NCBI GenBank assembly: GCA_018660265.1
Contig: JABJKS010000001.1
Span: forward strand, 1-64,000
DNA: 64,000 nt
Reading direction: 5' to 3'
Source: Rhodospirillaceae bacterium
GTDB taxonomy: Bacteria; Pseudomonadota; Alphaproteobacteria; GCA-2731375
The position numbers and the translations under genes are program-made. Shown here one piece after another: positions 18,330 to 28,307 of the stretch (positions within the stretch are counted from its first letter, which is position 1; the number at the start of each line of letters is the position of its first letter). The notes under the pieces are model-generated. The model was not told the DNA's origin. It worked only from the letters and a program-made list of their open reading frames with translations, and made no database searches.

Positions 18330-19706
18330 TCAAGCTTCAACTACTGCGTTACGGCGCAGATGGTTTAATAGATCAACCTTGGTGATCAGGCCCAGGAAGT
18401 GGCCGTCCTCGACAATAATGGCGACCCGGTCGGCGCGTAGGATCGGCAGCAGGTTTTCCATGGGTTCGGACGGGGCCAGCATTTCCAACCGGTCCGTCAT
18501 AAAACCTGAAACCGGATCGGCAAAGTGTTCCTGGTTTTGGTACAGGGACAACAGTAAATCGCTCTCATCGATAATGCCTATAATTTTGTCGCCGTCCAGA
18601 ACCGGCAGCTGGCTGACATCCGCCATCCGCATGCGGCCATAGGCACTCAACAACGTATCATCAGGGCTGGCTGCGACCACGGCCCGGTCATCAAAGGAAC
18701 GCGAGATCAGATCCCGCAGATCGCCATGCTGGGGCCGCTGGATAAATCCCTGATCGGTCATCCAGAAATCGTTGAACATTTTCGAGAGGTATTTATTGCC
18801 GGAATCGGGCATCAGGCAGACCACAGTCTTCGCCGATGTCTGCTCCCGGCAATAGCGTAGGGCGGCAGATAGAAGTGTGCCGGTGGAGGAACCCGCCAAA
18901 ACGCCTTCAACCGCCAACAGTTCCCGCGCCGTCGCCAGGCTTTCGTAATCAGGGATGGAGTAGGCCTTGGTGATCAGATCGATATCGCAATTGGGCGGCA
19001 CAAAATCCTCACCAATGCCTTCAACGACCCAAGATCCCAATTCACCCGCCACCCCATCGTTGACCAAGCCTGCCAGGATGGACCCTTCGGGATCCGCCAA
19101 GATCATCTCCACGGACGGTTTCACGCCTTTGAAATACCGCGCCAGGCCGGTAATAGTCCCGCCGGAGCCGACACCACAGACCATGGCGTCGATCTCGCCC
19201 GCCGTCTGTTCCCAAATCTCCGGCCCGGTGCCTTGTTCATGGGCGGCCGGGTTGGCTGGATTGGCGAATTGGTTAACCCAGAAACTATTCTCCATCTCGC
19301 CCGCAAGACGCTCGGCTACATCCTGATAATATTCCGGATGGCCCTTTGTGACATCGGATCTCGTCATCATGACCTGAGCGCCCAGGGCATTGAGGTGGAA
19401 AATCTTTTCCTGGCTCATTTTGTCCGGCACGATGACCAGCATCTTGTAGCCCTTTTGCGCCGCGACCAGGGCCAGGCCCAGGCCCGTGTTGCCGGCCGTC
19501 GCCTCAATAATGGTGCCACCTGGCTGGATGTCGCCATTTTGCTCCGCCGCTTCGATCATAGAAAGGCCGATGCGATCCTTGATGGAGCCGCCGGGATTCT
19601 GCGCCTCCAACTTCAATAGTAACTTGCAAGGCCCGGTCTTGAAGTGACGCAATTCCAACATCGGCGTGTTGCCGATCATCTCGATGACGGAGGCGTAGAT
19701 GCTCAT
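18330..19706 (-). CDS. Cystathionine beta-synthase with C-terminal CBS-domain pair
   Basis: 458 aa from the ATG at 19706, with AAGGAG upstream. The PLP fold has the Schiff-base lysine in 'NPGGSIKDRIG' (about 38-48), 'IIEATAGNTGLGLA' (phosphate loop) and 'GVGSGGTITG'. Residues from about 335 form a Bateman (CBS) pair: 'DDTLLSAYGRMRMADVSQLPV...IGIIDESDLL' and 'RADRVAIIVEDGHFLGLITKVDLL'. No N-terminal haem domain is present, as usual in bacteria. With the downstream lyase it makes the reverse transsulfuration pair (serine plus homocysteine to cysteine). The CBS pair may sense SAM or a nucleotide. Confidence 0.92.
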   Translation of the reverse strand: MSIYASVIEMIGNTPMLELRHFKTGPCKLLLKLEAQNPGGSIKDRIGLSMIEAAEQNGDIQPGGTIIEATAGNTGLGLALVAAQKGYKMLVIVPDKMSQEKIFHLNALGAQVMMTRSDVTKGHPEYYQDVAERLAGEMENSFWVNQFANPANPAAHEQGTGPEIWEQTAGEIDAMVCGVGSGGTITGLARYFKGVKPSVEMILADPEGSILAGLVNDGVAGELGSWVVEGIGEDFVPPNCDIDLITKAYSIPDYESLATARELLAVEGVLAGSSTGTLLSAALRYCREQTSAKTVVCLMPDSGNKYLSKMFNDFWMTDQGFIQRPQHGDLRDLISRSFDDRAVVAASPDDTLLSAYGRMRMADVSQLPVLDGDKIIGIIDESDLLLSLYQNQEHFADPVSGFMTDRLEMLAPSEPMENLLPILRADRVAIIVEDGHFLGLITKVDLLNHLRRNAVVEA

Positions 19707-19728
19707 GCAAGGCTCCTTGGTTCTTTGC

Positions 19729-20184
19729 CTACCCGCGCCCTCTGTAAGGCGCGACCCCTTGATCGGGTATCCAAACGCCTGCCGGCGGCTCTCCGGTCGC
19801 ATAGAAAACATCGATGGGAATGCCGCCACGCGGGTACCAATAGCCGCCAATGCGCAGCCATTTCGGCCCCAGAAAATCGACCAGCCGTTTGGCTATTCCA
19901 ACCGTACAGCCTTCATGGAAAGCCGCATGATTTCGGTGCGCCGCCAGGTACAGCTTCAGCGATTTGCTTTCGACAATCCAATCACCGGGCAGATAATCTA
20001 TCACCAGATGGGCAAAATCTGGCTGTCCCGTCACGGGGCAAACAGAGGTGAATTCCGGGCAGGCAAAGCGGATCAGATAATCATCACCGACATGGGGATT
20101 AGGGACCCGCTCCAACACAGCATCTTCCGGGCTGTCGGGTGCCTCAACGGCACGACCCAATTGGCTTAGTTCGTTGTTTTCCAT
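19729..20184 (-). CDS. queF: NADPH-dependent 7-cyano-7-deazaguanine reductase QueF (preQ0 reductase)
   Basis: 151 aa, the short YkvM-type (unimodular) QueF. The catalytic Cys49 and Asp56 lie in '[13 protein letters not shown]', and the QueF motif 'ESKSLKLYL' (about 72-80) is intact. The enzyme reduces the nitrile of preQ0 to the amine preQ1 in queuosine biosynthesis. The usual 'FRNHGxFHE' appears as 'HRNHAAFHE'. It lies 22 bp upstream of the cystathionine beta-synthase start on the same strand. No other queuosine genes are in the window. Confidence 0.94.
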   Translation of the reverse strand: MENNELSQLGRAVEAPDSPEDAVLERVPNPHVGDDYLIRFACPEFTSVCPVTGQPDFAHLVIDYLPGDWIVESKSLKLYLAAHRNHAAFHEGCTVGIAKRLVDFLGPKWLRIGGYWYPRGGIPIDVFYATGEPPAGVWIPDQGVAPYRGRG

Positions 20185-20258
20185 GTTGTGTCTGTCTCAT
20201 ATTTTAACCGATGCCAGTTCATACATAGGTGGCATCGTGTCATGGACAATTGCAAGCC

Positions 20259-21185
20259 CTATTGATCCTGCTGGCGCAAGGTTATCAAGGTTATTTCGGG
20301 CGGGCAGTTATAGCGCACGGGAATTGTCGTGACCCCGGCACCAGACGTTGTGTGCCCGATCATTTGCTCATGACGCCACATGCCATGGCCATAGGCACGG
20401 CAGCGACGCAAATTATTTATTGGCGGCGGACCCCAGGGCAGGCGGATTTGACCGCCATGGGTATGGCCGCAAAGATAAAGGTCAATGCCGGCGGCAGCGG
20501 CAATATCGGCCACCTCGGCCGAATGTACCGCGGCGATGCGACAGCCTTGAATGTCAGCTTCCAAGGCGTTCCGGGCCTGCTTTGTATAGAAATAATGCAC
20601 ATCATCCAAACCCGTCAGATGCACCGTCGCATCATCTCTGACTATGGCTACCGTCTGATTGATCAGAACATTCAGGCCCATGGCTTCCAATATAGGCACA
20701 GCATCGGCGGGATCATGATTGCCCAATATGGCGTAGTGGCCATCGGGTGCCTCGATGGCCCCCAGAATGGGCTCCAAAAGGGCCAGACCGGGTTCGACCG
20801 GTGTGTCGTGACGATCACGGTAGTCGCCGGTTAATAGCAACAGATCGGCCTGGATGTTCGTGACCAAAGCGGCGATCCGACCGGCCAATTCCGGTACCAG
20901 GTCAAGATGGGGGTCGCTGATTTGTAATATACGATAACCGTCAAAGACACCGGGCAAATTCTTAAGATGAACGGTGATCGGCTTTAGGCTGACAGCCATG
21001 GCATTGGACCGACCCCGCCCATAGAGCCCAGACAATTGCAGGAGGCCCGACGCCAAAAACATCGCGGGTGATATATGGCCGAACCTGGGATGGCGAACCA
21101 GGCCGTCCGGCGTGGAAAAATGATGGCCCTGTTCCAGGGCGCGCCGTTGCCGGTACCAAGTTTCCCGGACATCATCTCGCATCAC
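20259..21185 (-). CDS. Calcineurin-like metallophosphoesterase (YaeI-type)
   Basis: 308 aa with the dimetal phosphoesterase motifs in order: 'ISDPHLD' (about 89-95), 'LLTGDYRDRHD', 'AILGNHDPAD', 'AAVHSAEVAD' and 'LCGHTHGGQIRLP'. The first ~65 residues contain a weakly hydrophobic stretch but no clear signal or anchor. The YaeI subgroup acts on phospholipid-type phosphates such as UDP-diacylglucosamine; the real substrate here is unknown. It is on the same strand as queF, 74 bp upstream. Confidence 0.88.
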   Translation of the reverse strand: MMRDDVRETWYRQRRALEQGHHFSTPDGLVRHPRFGHISPAMFLASGLLQLSGLYGRGRSNAMAVSLKPITVHLKNLPGVFDGYRILQISDPHLDLVPELAGRIAALVTNIQADLLLLTGDYRDRHDTPVEPGLALLEPILGAIEAPDGHYAILGNHDPADAVPILEAMGLNVLINQTVAIVRDDATVHLTGLDDVHYFYTKQARNALEADIQGCRIAAVHSAEVADIAAAAGIDLYLCGHTHGGQIRLPWGPPPINNLRRCRAYGHGMWRHEQMIGHTTSGAGVTTIPVRYNCPPEITLITLRQQDQ

Positions 21186-21241
21186 AGACCCTCTCCATTG
21201 GCCCGTATTCTGACCTGTATAGCGGAAATGGGGAAGATGGT

Positions 21242-22522
21242 TTAGTTGGGTAATTTCGCCTCGGTGATGATGGCACCCTGCAGGCGCGCGCCATCAATGG
21301 CGGAACCGGACAGGTCTGCGCCGCGTAAATTGGCACCGTTAAAATTGCTGCCTGACAAAATTGCACCGCACAACAGGGTCGCGGCAAGATTGCAGCGGCT
21401 AAGATTGGCATCTGTCAGATTGGCTGGCCAGGAACGGCCCGTGGTTTTGCCGTCCCGCCCCTTAATATCCGCCGCTGATATGTCGGCTGCCTCCAAGCTC
21501 GCCTCGGTTAGGTCCGCACCGGTGAGATTTATGCCGGTCATTTCCGCCCGGTCCAGTTTGCCTTTATAGATATTGGTGCCAGATAGATCCGCCATATTCA
21601 GAGCAGAACCAATAAACCGCGCACCGGTCAAGGTCGCGCCGATCAGGGAGGCACCGGAAAGGTTGATGCCGGAGAAATCAACGTTGTCCAGTTCCGCACC
21701 GTCCAGTACCGCGCGTCTGCCTTCGGCACCAAAGCTGGCCATCCATTTCTCATGATCGCGAATGGTATCACGCAGATCATCGGGCAGGCTATCGACGGAA
21801 ATGACGATCTCTGCACCGGTCAGGTCAGCGCCCGATAGGTCGACACCTTCCATGGATGTATTGCTTAATTTTACACCGCGCATGTTGGTGTCTTTGACTT
21901 TAATTCCGGTCAGCTTCGCAGACCCTAAATTCGCGCCTTCGAGGCTCGCACCTGTCAGGTCCGCGCCGCTTAAATCCGCGCCATCAAGCATGGAGCCACT
22001 AAGGTCCGCATCCGTTAGTATCGCGTTCGTTAAAATGGCACCGGATAGATCGGTTTGCGTCAGGACGGAGTTTGACAGTCGCGCGCCGGACAGGTTTGCC
22101 CCTTTGAGGGAGCCGCGTTCCAGCTCCAAGGAGCTCATTTCTGCATTAGCGACCTTGGTGCCGCCCTCTTCCGCCGCCGTCATCAAAGTGCCGTCGCGCA
22201 GGTCGGCACCGAACAGGTTGACGTCTGTTAAATCCGCGCCGCGTAACTGCGCCCCGCGCAGGTCGCAATTGGACAAATCCGCGCCCCGTAAATCCGTGTT
22301 CCGCAAATCGGCGGCAAACAGGTCGGCTTTGTGAAAATTCACGCCGCACAGCATCGCCTCGGCCAGCTTGGCACCGGTCAATTTGGCCTCTGATAAATTG
22401 GCGTTGCCGAAATCCATACGCTCCAGTTCTTGCAGGGAAAAATTTGCCCGTGAACCGCCGGGATGGCCGTCCAGCCAACGTTTATGACGCGCTAAGGTGA
22501 GCTGAATTTCTTGTGTTATCAT
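21242..22522 (-). CDS. Large cytoplasmic pentapeptide-repeat protein
   Basis: 426 aa from the ATG at 22522; an upstream ATG at 22585 would add 21 residues. After 'ITQEIQLTLARHKRWLDGHPGG' come about 40 A(D/N)LxG pentapeptides in two blocks (about 35-240 and 285-425). A helical spacer separates them, containing 'IRDHEKWMASFGAEGRRAVLDG', which repeats the theme of the N-terminus. So the protein is a duplicated module: short helix 'H(E/K)xW' plus beta-helix. No signal peptide is seen. The function is unknown; such proteins can be scaffolds or DNA mimics. Confidence 0.85.
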   Translation of the reverse strand: MITQEIQLTLARHKRWLDGHPGGSRANFSLQELERMDFGNANLSEAKLTGAKLAEAMLCGVNFHKADLFAADLRNTDLRGADLSNCDLRGAQLRGADLTDVNLFGADLRDGTLMTAAEEGGTKVANAEMSSLELERGSLKGANLSGARLSNSVLTQTDLSGAILTNAILTDADLSGSMLDGADLSGADLTGASLEGANLGSAKLTGIKVKDTNMRGVKLSNTSMEGVDLSGADLTGAEIVISVDSLPDDLRDTIRDHEKWMASFGAEGRRAVLDGAELDNVDFSGINLSGASLIGATLTGARFIGSALNMADLSGTNIYKGKLDRAEMTGINLTGADLTEASLEAADISAADIKGRDGKTTGRSWPANLTDANLSRCNLAATLLCGAILSGSNFNGANLRGADLSGSAIDGARLQGAIITEAKLPN

Positions 22523-22653
22523 TATTATTTTAATCCGACTGACCCGGCCATAATTGGCACAGAGAATAGATGCGGGAAATGCCATCGGAATGATGCGCCG
22601 ATGAAGTAAAGATTAGCTTAAGAATTTACCCGGGAGCGCATCTGTTTTCGCAG

Positions 22654-23715
22654 CTATTTGCCACTATTACCCCAGTTTAATACCCGAAAAAAGATTGGTG
22701 CCAGGGTAACAATCAGTAGAATTCTGACCAGATGCATGGTTGCGATGAATGCCGTATCGACCCCCAAAGCCAGGGCGATTAAACTCATTTCCGCCAACCC
22801 CCCCGGAGACAGGGCCAGCAATAATGCATGCATGGGCAGGCCAAGCCAGGGTGCGATGACTGAAGCGAATATTGCCGCCATGGCCAGCATAAAGATGGCT
22901 GAACATATGGCCAGGAATATGGGTTTACCCGTCTGACGCAGGTTCAGGCCGACGAACCGCGCCCCAATGGCGGAGCCAATTACAACTTGTGCTATAGCGA
23001 TTAATTCAGCAGGCGGGCGGCCATGTACGATGCCGCTTAGATAGGCCGCAGCGGACACCGACATGGGCCCTAAAATCCGTCCGCCAGGCAGGCGCAGATA
23101 CTGACCCAGAAAAAAGCCTATCACGGCGCAGACCGCCAAAATGGCCAATTCCCCGCCATGCGCGGTGGGGCGACTGGCCAACACCCTTGCCGTGTTGGGG
23201 ATATCCAGATGCTGCACCGTGGTCAGAAACAGGGGGAGAAGGAAGACAACAACGAAAATGCGCGTGGCATGAACCAAGGCGATGGTGCGCGGATCGCCGC
23301 CCTGTTGTTCGCCAATAATGGTCATTTCCCCCAATCCACCGGGGGTACCGGCGAAATAGGCTGTGGTACGGTCCATCTTGCCAAACCACATCAGAAAACC
23401 GACCGAAGCGGCGGTCATGGTGGTCACGAACACGACCATCACCAGCACGCCGGCACCCCAATGCTGCAATTGATCCAGAATGTGTGGCGTGAATGCACTG
23501 CCGAGCAATGTACCCAATACGGCGACCATAGCCATACGCAAGGGCATATGCAGACGCACAGGTGCGCCGGCGAACGCCGCAATGGTCGTGAATGTCATGC
23601 TGCCCAGCATCCAGGCCAGGGGTAAATCGAGATAGAAGAATACCGCGCCGCCGATGGCCCCAAGCAGAAGGGTGAAAGCCAGCCGCGTAATTTGCCCAAA
23701 AGACGGCTTAATCAA
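22654..23715 (-). CDS. AbrB/COG3180-family integral membrane protein (putative permease)
   Basis: 353 aa, about 10 hydrophobic segments, with the duplicated family feature 'G(P/G)xGGxxxFYLDLPLAWMLGSM' near the N-terminus and 'GRILGPMSVSAAAYLSG' in the second half. 'AYFAGTPGGLGEMT' and 'ALSPGGLAEMSLIA' are the paired conserved loops. It is often mis-named ammonia monooxygenase or AbrB regulator; transport is inferred. Its start overlaps the preceding aspartoacylase-like gene by 8 bp, so it is the last gene of the five-gene NAD kinase operon and a candidate carrier for that pathway's substrate. Confidence 0.85.
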   Translation of the reverse strand: MIKPSFGQITRLAFTLLLGAIGGAVFFYLDLPLAWMLGSMTFTTIAAFAGAPVRLHMPLRMAMVAVLGTLLGSAFTPHILDQLQHWGAGVLVMVVFVTTMTAASVGFLMWFGKMDRTTAYFAGTPGGLGEMTIIGEQQGGDPRTIALVHATRIFVVVFLLPLFLTTVQHLDIPNTARVLASRPTAHGGELAILAVCAVIGFFLGQYLRLPGGRILGPMSVSAAAYLSGIVHGRPPAELIAIAQVVIGSAIGARFVGLNLRQTGKPIFLAICSAIFMLAMAAIFASVIAPWLGLPMHALLLALSPGGLAEMSLIALALGVDTAFIATMHLVRILLIVTLAPIFFRVLNWGNSGK

Positions 23716-24661
23716 TGAACTTTCCCAGACGCACGGCGGTTTGGCCGGGGCGGGGCCGGTGGGTCGGCATAATAAGGACGCAATCGTCGTGCGGCGTCAG
23801 GACCGGCTGGGCCCCGTCATGGCCGATTATCGTGCCGGCTTTTGGGATCACCTCCAGGCCATTGTAATCGTCGCTAAAACGAAATGCCTCCGTCTGGATC
23901 GTGATCGGGCCTACGACTTCGATCATCTGTTGGGCCGGGGGATGGGCCGCCAAAAAAGGTGCCGCCGCTTCTGTTTCGATCAGACCCAGGGCATCGAGGA
24001 AATGAAATACGGCATGGACGGCAACAGCACCTGTGTCCGCTGCCCAATGCTGACCGCATTCGATCAACAAAGCGGTCTGCTCCGCCCTCGTCTCGGCAAA
24101 GGCATTATAGTCGCGCAGTCTGGGGCCGGCCGCGTGTCCGGGATCTGCCACCACATATTCCGGCACGGCCATGGCATTGGCCAGGCGGCGGCCTTTTGCA
24201 GCTGTACCCGACAGCATCAACGCCGGGCAGGGCAGGTGCATGGAATGGAGGTCGAGGAGGAAGTCCGCATCAGCCACGACAGGTTGGATTTGCCGCGCCC
24301 TGGTCAATTCCGATGACTGCCGGGTGCCACCCAGAATTTCGTCTGACCACAATCGGTTGAAATCTTCATCCACAAAGCGGGAAGCACCGGGATTGTCCAT
24401 GTCGAACGAATGATAGGCGTCCACGTTGGCAAAACTGAGGGTCAAGGTACCCCTGTTGGGGCGGATATCATTTTCAAACAATGCTGCCAGGGCATGTGCG
24501 CCGCAAACCTCGTTACCGTGGGTCAGGGCATTGATCAGCGCATTTGGGCCTGGTTTGCCGCTGCTAAAACGGTGGACGTAATCAATGCCGGTGTTGCCGG
24601 CGCGATAGCCTCGGATATCTATGGGTAATAATTCAAGCTTTGGCTGGTATTTATCCCTCAT
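23708..24661 (-). CDS. Succinylglutamate desuccinylase/aspartoacylase-family hydrolase
   Basis: 317 aa from the ATG at 24661, which overlaps the stop of the upstream gene as ATGA. It is an M14-like zinc amidohydrolase with zinc ligands His and Glu in 'ALTHGNEVCGAHAL' (about 45-58) and His in 'FLLDLHSMHLP'. 'DEDFNRLWSDEIL' is also typical. The family removes N-acyl groups (succinyl, acetyl) from amino acids, as AstE, AspA and DoeB do. In this operon it could deacylate an amino-acid product made by the M81 and PLP enzymes. The specific acyl donor is unknown. Confidence 0.88.
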   Translation of the reverse strand: MRDKYQPKLELLPIDIRGYRAGNTGIDYVHRFSSGKPGPNALINALTHGNEVCGAHALAALFENDIRPNRGTLTLSFANVDAYHSFDMDNPGASRFVDEDFNRLWSDEILGGTRQSSELTRARQIQPVVADADFLLDLHSMHLPCPALMLSGTAAKGRRLANAMAVPEYVVADPGHAAGPRLRDYNAFAETRAEQTALLIECGQHWAADTGAVAVHAVFHFLDALGLIETEAAAPFLAAHPPAQQMIEVVGPITIQTEAFRFSDDYNGLEVIPKAGTIIGHDGAQPVLTPHDDCVLIMPTHRPRPGQTAVRLGKFID

Positions 24662-25914
24662 AACATCGCCCCATAATCGATGGGTTGGTGGCGATCCAAG
24701 GGTATGCCTGCGGGCGGCATGGGATACTTCAGGCCTGTGGCGCAATTGAACAGGATGCTGCGATCCTGGGCGCTGATCCGGCCATCGGCGACAGCCTGGC
24801 GCCAGGCCGCGTAAGTCGCCGCACCCTCGGGACACAACAACAGGCCGCCATTTCTGGCCATGTCATCGCGTGCGGCAAAAATTGTTTCGTCGTCAATGGC
24901 AATGGCGAAACCGCCTGATTGGCGCACCGCACGCAGGATCAGGAAATCACCTACCGCTGCGGGTACCCGAATGCCCGCCGCCATGGTATGGGCATCGGGC
25001 CACAGTTCCGCATGTTCCACACCTTCATCGAAGGCCTTGACGATAGGGGCACAACCCGCCGCCTGTACGGCAATCATTTTTGGCCGCTTGGGGCCAATCC
25101 AACCCATGGCTTCCAACTCGTCAAAGGCCTTCCACATGCCGATCAGACCGGTGCCGCCACCTGTGGGATAGAAAATAGCGTCGGGCAATTGCCAGCCGCA
25201 TTGTTCCGCTAACTCCAACCCCATGGTTTTTTTGCCCTCAATCCGATAGGGCTCTTTCAGGGTAGAGGCATCGAACCAGTCCATGGCCTCCTTGCCGTCG
25301 CCGACGATTTTGCCGCAGTCGTTGATCAGGCCATTGACGCAGTAGACATGGGCACCCTGCAGGGCGATTTCCCTGATATTCGTCTCCGGCGTGTCGTCGG
25401 GGCAAAAGACAAAGGCTTCGATCCCGGCGGATCGGCAATAGGCGGCCAGGGCTGCGCCGGCGTTACCGTTGGTGGGCATGGCCATGCGGGTGACGCCCAG
25501 TTCCTTGGCCATGGACACGGCCAGGCAAAGACCACGGGCCTTGAAAGACCCGGTGGGTAGGCGACCCTCGTCCTTGATCCACAGATCACCCGAGACACCG
25601 GGTGCGGGCATTAAGGGCGTCATGCATTCCCCGAGCGAGACGATGTTCGCGGTTTCCCGCACAGGCAGGAATTCCCGGTACCGCCACATATCGGGGGGAC
25701 GGGCCGCCAGGGTTTCCTTGTCCAGGCTTTTCGCCAAAGCGGGGAGGTTGTAGCGCACGAGAAATGGCCGGCCCACCGAGGACAGACCATGCAACCGGTC
25801 GCTTGCGACCTCTTCGCCGCTTAACCCGCATTCCAGGTTTGTTACGAAGGTTGGGCGTTGTTCCAGGACGTTGGTCCAGCTGGGCACTTGGGTATCAGAC
25901 ATCATCCAGTCCAT
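24658..25914 (-). CDS. Threonine-synthase-like PLP-dependent enzyme (fold II)
   Basis: 418 aa. It starts with the zinc-ribbon-less 'FVTNLECGLSGEEVASDRLHGLSSVGRPFLVRYNL' type N-terminus. The PLP-lysine is in 'LPTGSFKARGLCLAV', the phosphate loop is 'MPTNGNAGAALAAY' and the Gly-rich binding loop is 'FYPTGGGTGLIGMW'. The closest theme is threonine synthase, but homoserine genes are absent. The setting, with deacylase, M81 peptidase and permease, suggests a catabolic lyase such as an ammonia-lyase acting on a hydroxy- or diamino-acid. Start options are 25914, 25905 and 25902; all overlap the upstream stop. Confidence 0.85.
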   Translation of the reverse strand: MDWMMSDTQVPSWTNVLEQRPTFVTNLECGLSGEEVASDRLHGLSSVGRPFLVRYNLPALAKSLDKETLAARPPDMWRYREFLPVRETANIVSLGECMTPLMPAPGVSGDLWIKDEGRLPTGSFKARGLCLAVSMAKELGVTRMAMPTNGNAGAALAAYCRSAGIEAFVFCPDDTPETNIREIALQGAHVYCVNGLINDCGKIVGDGKEAMDWFDASTLKEPYRIEGKKTMGLELAEQCGWQLPDAIFYPTGGGTGLIGMWKAFDELEAMGWIGPKRPKMIAVQAAGCAPIVKAFDEGVEHAELWPDAHTMAAGIRVPAAVGDFLILRAVRQSGGFAIAIDDETIFAARDDMARNGGLLLCPEGAATYAAWRQAVADGRISAQDRSILFNCATGLKYPMPPAGIPLDRHQPIDYGAML

Positions 25915-27403
25915 CTATTATGCCGTCGTCGGGTGGTCCCATGGTAATCGGAAAGATCCCCGGTGGGACATTGCGATAGGGCAGGCCGATCAGGTCGGCA
26001 GGGCCCCAGTCCGGCGTATCTACAATCAGAATGGCACCGGCGATAGGTTCATATGCAGCCCTGAAATGGGTTTTCGAGCGCAGGACGATAATATCAAATT
26101 CGTTGATATCCAGGCCGCATTGCGTAAAGGGGTCGGTGTCTACGGCGGTCATGCTGTGGGAGGTTACGATGACCGCGATTTTGCCGTTGTCGATGACGGC
26201 GGACAGGCCCAGATCGTTGGTTTCCCCGGTACGATAAGGCCCTGTGATGGAATACCGCAGCTCACCGGTATATTTGATGAAGCCTGTAAAAAGTACTGGA
26301 AATCCAGCCATTTCCGACGATTTACCACCCAAGGTCGTCATCAACTGGCCGCCCAAGCCGGAGGAACCCGCTGCCATGGCAGCGATAGGGTCATGTAAAT
26401 AAGGTACGGCGGTGCGCGGCACGCCACGGTCAAGCATGGTTTGCAAAAGATGGGTGGAATCGTTGCCTCGATCCGCATGCTCCAACAACACGATGGGCCG
26501 AACGCCTTGCGCCAACAACTCCGCTGCCTTGTCCAGGGCCGTATCGGGATCAAACAACGGTGCGGCGTTATATAAAGCCTCCCGTTCCTCTACCAGGCGG
26601 GCGCTGATGCGCTCTGCCGTGCGAATGGCCAGGGCCTCGTCCCCATCCGCAATTGCCAGGACCGTGGCGCCGATTTCCGGCACATCGGCATAGGCAAAGC
26701 CCATAAATAGCGTCACGTCCAAGATGCCCGGCTGCTTTGCGGCCTCCCGCACCTCCGCCATGATTTCCCGTAAGGGGGAGACGTCAGTGGCGGTGAAGAT
26801 CGACGGCAGTACCAAACCGGGGCGGGCCACAGCCGTCACCGGTTTGATTTTACCCGTCATTTTGGCCAGCAACAAAGATGCCGCCCGCGCCCCGGTCTCC
26901 GCCATGTCCGTATGGGGAGAGCGTCGAAAGCCGCAGACGATATCGGCCAACAAAGCCTTTTCCGCGCTCACATTGCCGTGTAGGTCCATGGCGACTGCAA
27001 TGGGATAGTCAGGGCCCAGAACCTCTCGCAAGCGCAACAACAGGGTCAGCTCCGGGTCGTTATCGCCGCGGGCGACCATGGCACCATGGAGGTGCAGCAA
27101 CAACCCGTCCGCTTCGTCCCGCCACAGGGTGGCACGGGATACCAATTCATCCGACAGGGCTTGGAACGCGGCCTTTGAGACAGGGCCCGAGGGGGCACAT
27201 TCAGCGCAGATCAAACCTTCGACCGTGACGTTGTTATCCTGGCAGACAGACAGGAACCCACCATAGACCGTATTGGAGCCCACAAAGGTTGTGGCAATTT
27301 CATCACCACGGCTGGCGCGATGTTCAAAGGCCGCCAAGTTGGTTTCTTCAGGCAGAAACGTGACCGTTTCATGCACCAAGCCGCTGATCGCCAACACGGT
27401 CAT
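25895..27403 (-). CDS. M81-family metallopeptidase (MlrC-like)
   Basis: 502 aa, full length for the MlrC family. The metal-binding N-terminal motif '[11 protein letters not shown]' (8-18), '[14 protein letters not shown]' (about 135-148) and '[12 protein letters not shown]' are present, and the C-terminal domain continues with 'YDPFxxxG-like' segments including '[12 protein letters not shown]'. MlrC opens linearised microcystin peptides; most family members act on unknown small amides or peptides. The ATG overlaps the NAD kinase stop as ATGA, so expression is coupled. No mlrA or mlrB relatives are near, so microcystin degradation is not implied. Confidence 0.88.
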   Translation of the reverse strand: MTVLAISGLVHETVTFLPEETNLAAFEHRASRGDEIATTFVGSNTVYGGFLSVCQDNNVTVEGLICAECAPSGPVSKAAFQALSDELVSRATLWRDEADGLLLHLHGAMVARGDNDPELTLLLRLREVLGPDYPIAVAMDLHGNVSAEKALLADIVCGFRRSPHTDMAETGARAASLLLAKMTGKIKPVTAVARPGLVLPSIFTATDVSPLREIMAEVREAAKQPGILDVTLFMGFAYADVPEIGATVLAIADGDEALAIRTAERISARLVEEREALYNAAPLFDPDTALDKAAELLAQGVRPIVLLEHADRGNDSTHLLQTMLDRGVPRTAVPYLHDPIAAMAAGSSGLGGQLMTTLGGKSSEMAGFPVLFTGFIKYTGELRYSITGPYRTGETNDLGLSAVIDNGKIAVIVTSHSMTAVDTDPFTQCGLDINEFDIIVLRSKTHFRAAYEPIAGAILIVDTPDWGPADLIGLPYRNVPPGIFPITMGPPDDGIIDGLDDV

Positions 27404-28167
27404 GGAATAAACTGCTCGTTCAAAATTCGTTCTTCCAGGTTGTGCTCCGGGTCGAACAAAAGATAAAGCTGGGCCGCCAGATTTTCGACCACGTCTATGG
27501 CGCGGACATCACGAATTTCCTGATTGTCCGCAACCACTGAGACGGGACGCCATTCGGGCTCCAACACATCGAAATGGACATGGGCGGTGCTGGGCAGCAG
27601 GGCGCCGCGCCAACGCCGTGGTCGGAAGGCCGAAATGGGCGTCAGGGCCAGAATTTCGGCCTCGAGGGGTAAAATGGGGCCGTGGGCGGACAGATTATAG
27701 GCCGTGGACCCGGCTGGGGTGGCCACCAGGACGCCATCGCAGACCAATTCATCCAGGCGAACATTGCCATCTATGGATATGCGGATTTTCGCAGCCTGAC
27801 GGGTTTCCCGAAAAACCGAAACTTCGTTGATGGCCATTGCCTCATGTTCAAGGCCACTGCCATCGATCGCCGTCATCGCAAGGGGGTGTAGGGTTGCCAT
27901 TTGCGCCGCCTCAATGCGCGCGGGCAAATCATCTTCGGAAAATCTGTTCATTAAAAAGCCGACAGTGCCCTGGTTCATGCCATAGATCGGCAAGTCCATA
28001 TGACGGGTGTCGTGCAGCACGCTTAACATAAAACCATCGCCGCCCAGAACCACGATGACCTCTGCATTTTCCGGGCCGACGTCGTCATAGCGGTCGCGAA
28101 GCTTTACCAGGGCGGCATTTGCCTGAGGTGTTTCGCTGGCCATAAAAGTTATTTTATTGCGGTTCAT
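27400..28167 (-). CDS. nadK: NAD kinase
   Basis: 255 aa, the compact alphaproteobacterial form. It has the 'VLGGDGFML' motif (GGDG at 42-45), '[12 protein letters not shown]', '[15 protein letters not shown]' and '[25 protein letters not shown]' region with catalytic residues. It phosphorylates NAD to NADP with ATP or polyphosphate. It leads a five-gene operon in which each following gene overlaps its predecessor by a few bases. This is an unusual context for a housekeeping NADP-producing enzyme. Confidence 0.95.
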   Translation of the reverse strand: MNRNKITFMASETPQANAALVKLRDRYDDVGPENAEVIVVLGGDGFMLSVLHDTRHMDLPIYGMNQGTVGFLMNRFSEDDLPARIEAAQMATLHPLAMTAIDGSGLEHEAMAINEVSVFRETRQAAKIRISIDGNVRLDELVCDGVLVATPAGSTAYNLSAHGPILPLEAEILALTPISAFRPRRWRGALLPSTAHVHFDVLEPEWRPVSVVADNQEIRDVRAIDVVENLAAQLYLLFDPEHNLEERILNEQFIP

Positions 28168-28307
28168 CCGCTATCCATCGCCTCTCATCTTCGTCATCAT
28201 CCTATGGGCGCACTATATAACCTGTCATTGCAATTTTGTATTCGTTGGCCAAGACATAGCGCTGGGGACATAATGACAGATAACCGCCTTTCCATAGGGA
28301 AGAATTA

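Noticed and set aside
25895-27403. Microcystin degradation gene mlrC
   Set aside because: The M81 family is broad and the mlrA, mlrB and mlrD partners are missing; only the fold assignment is kept.
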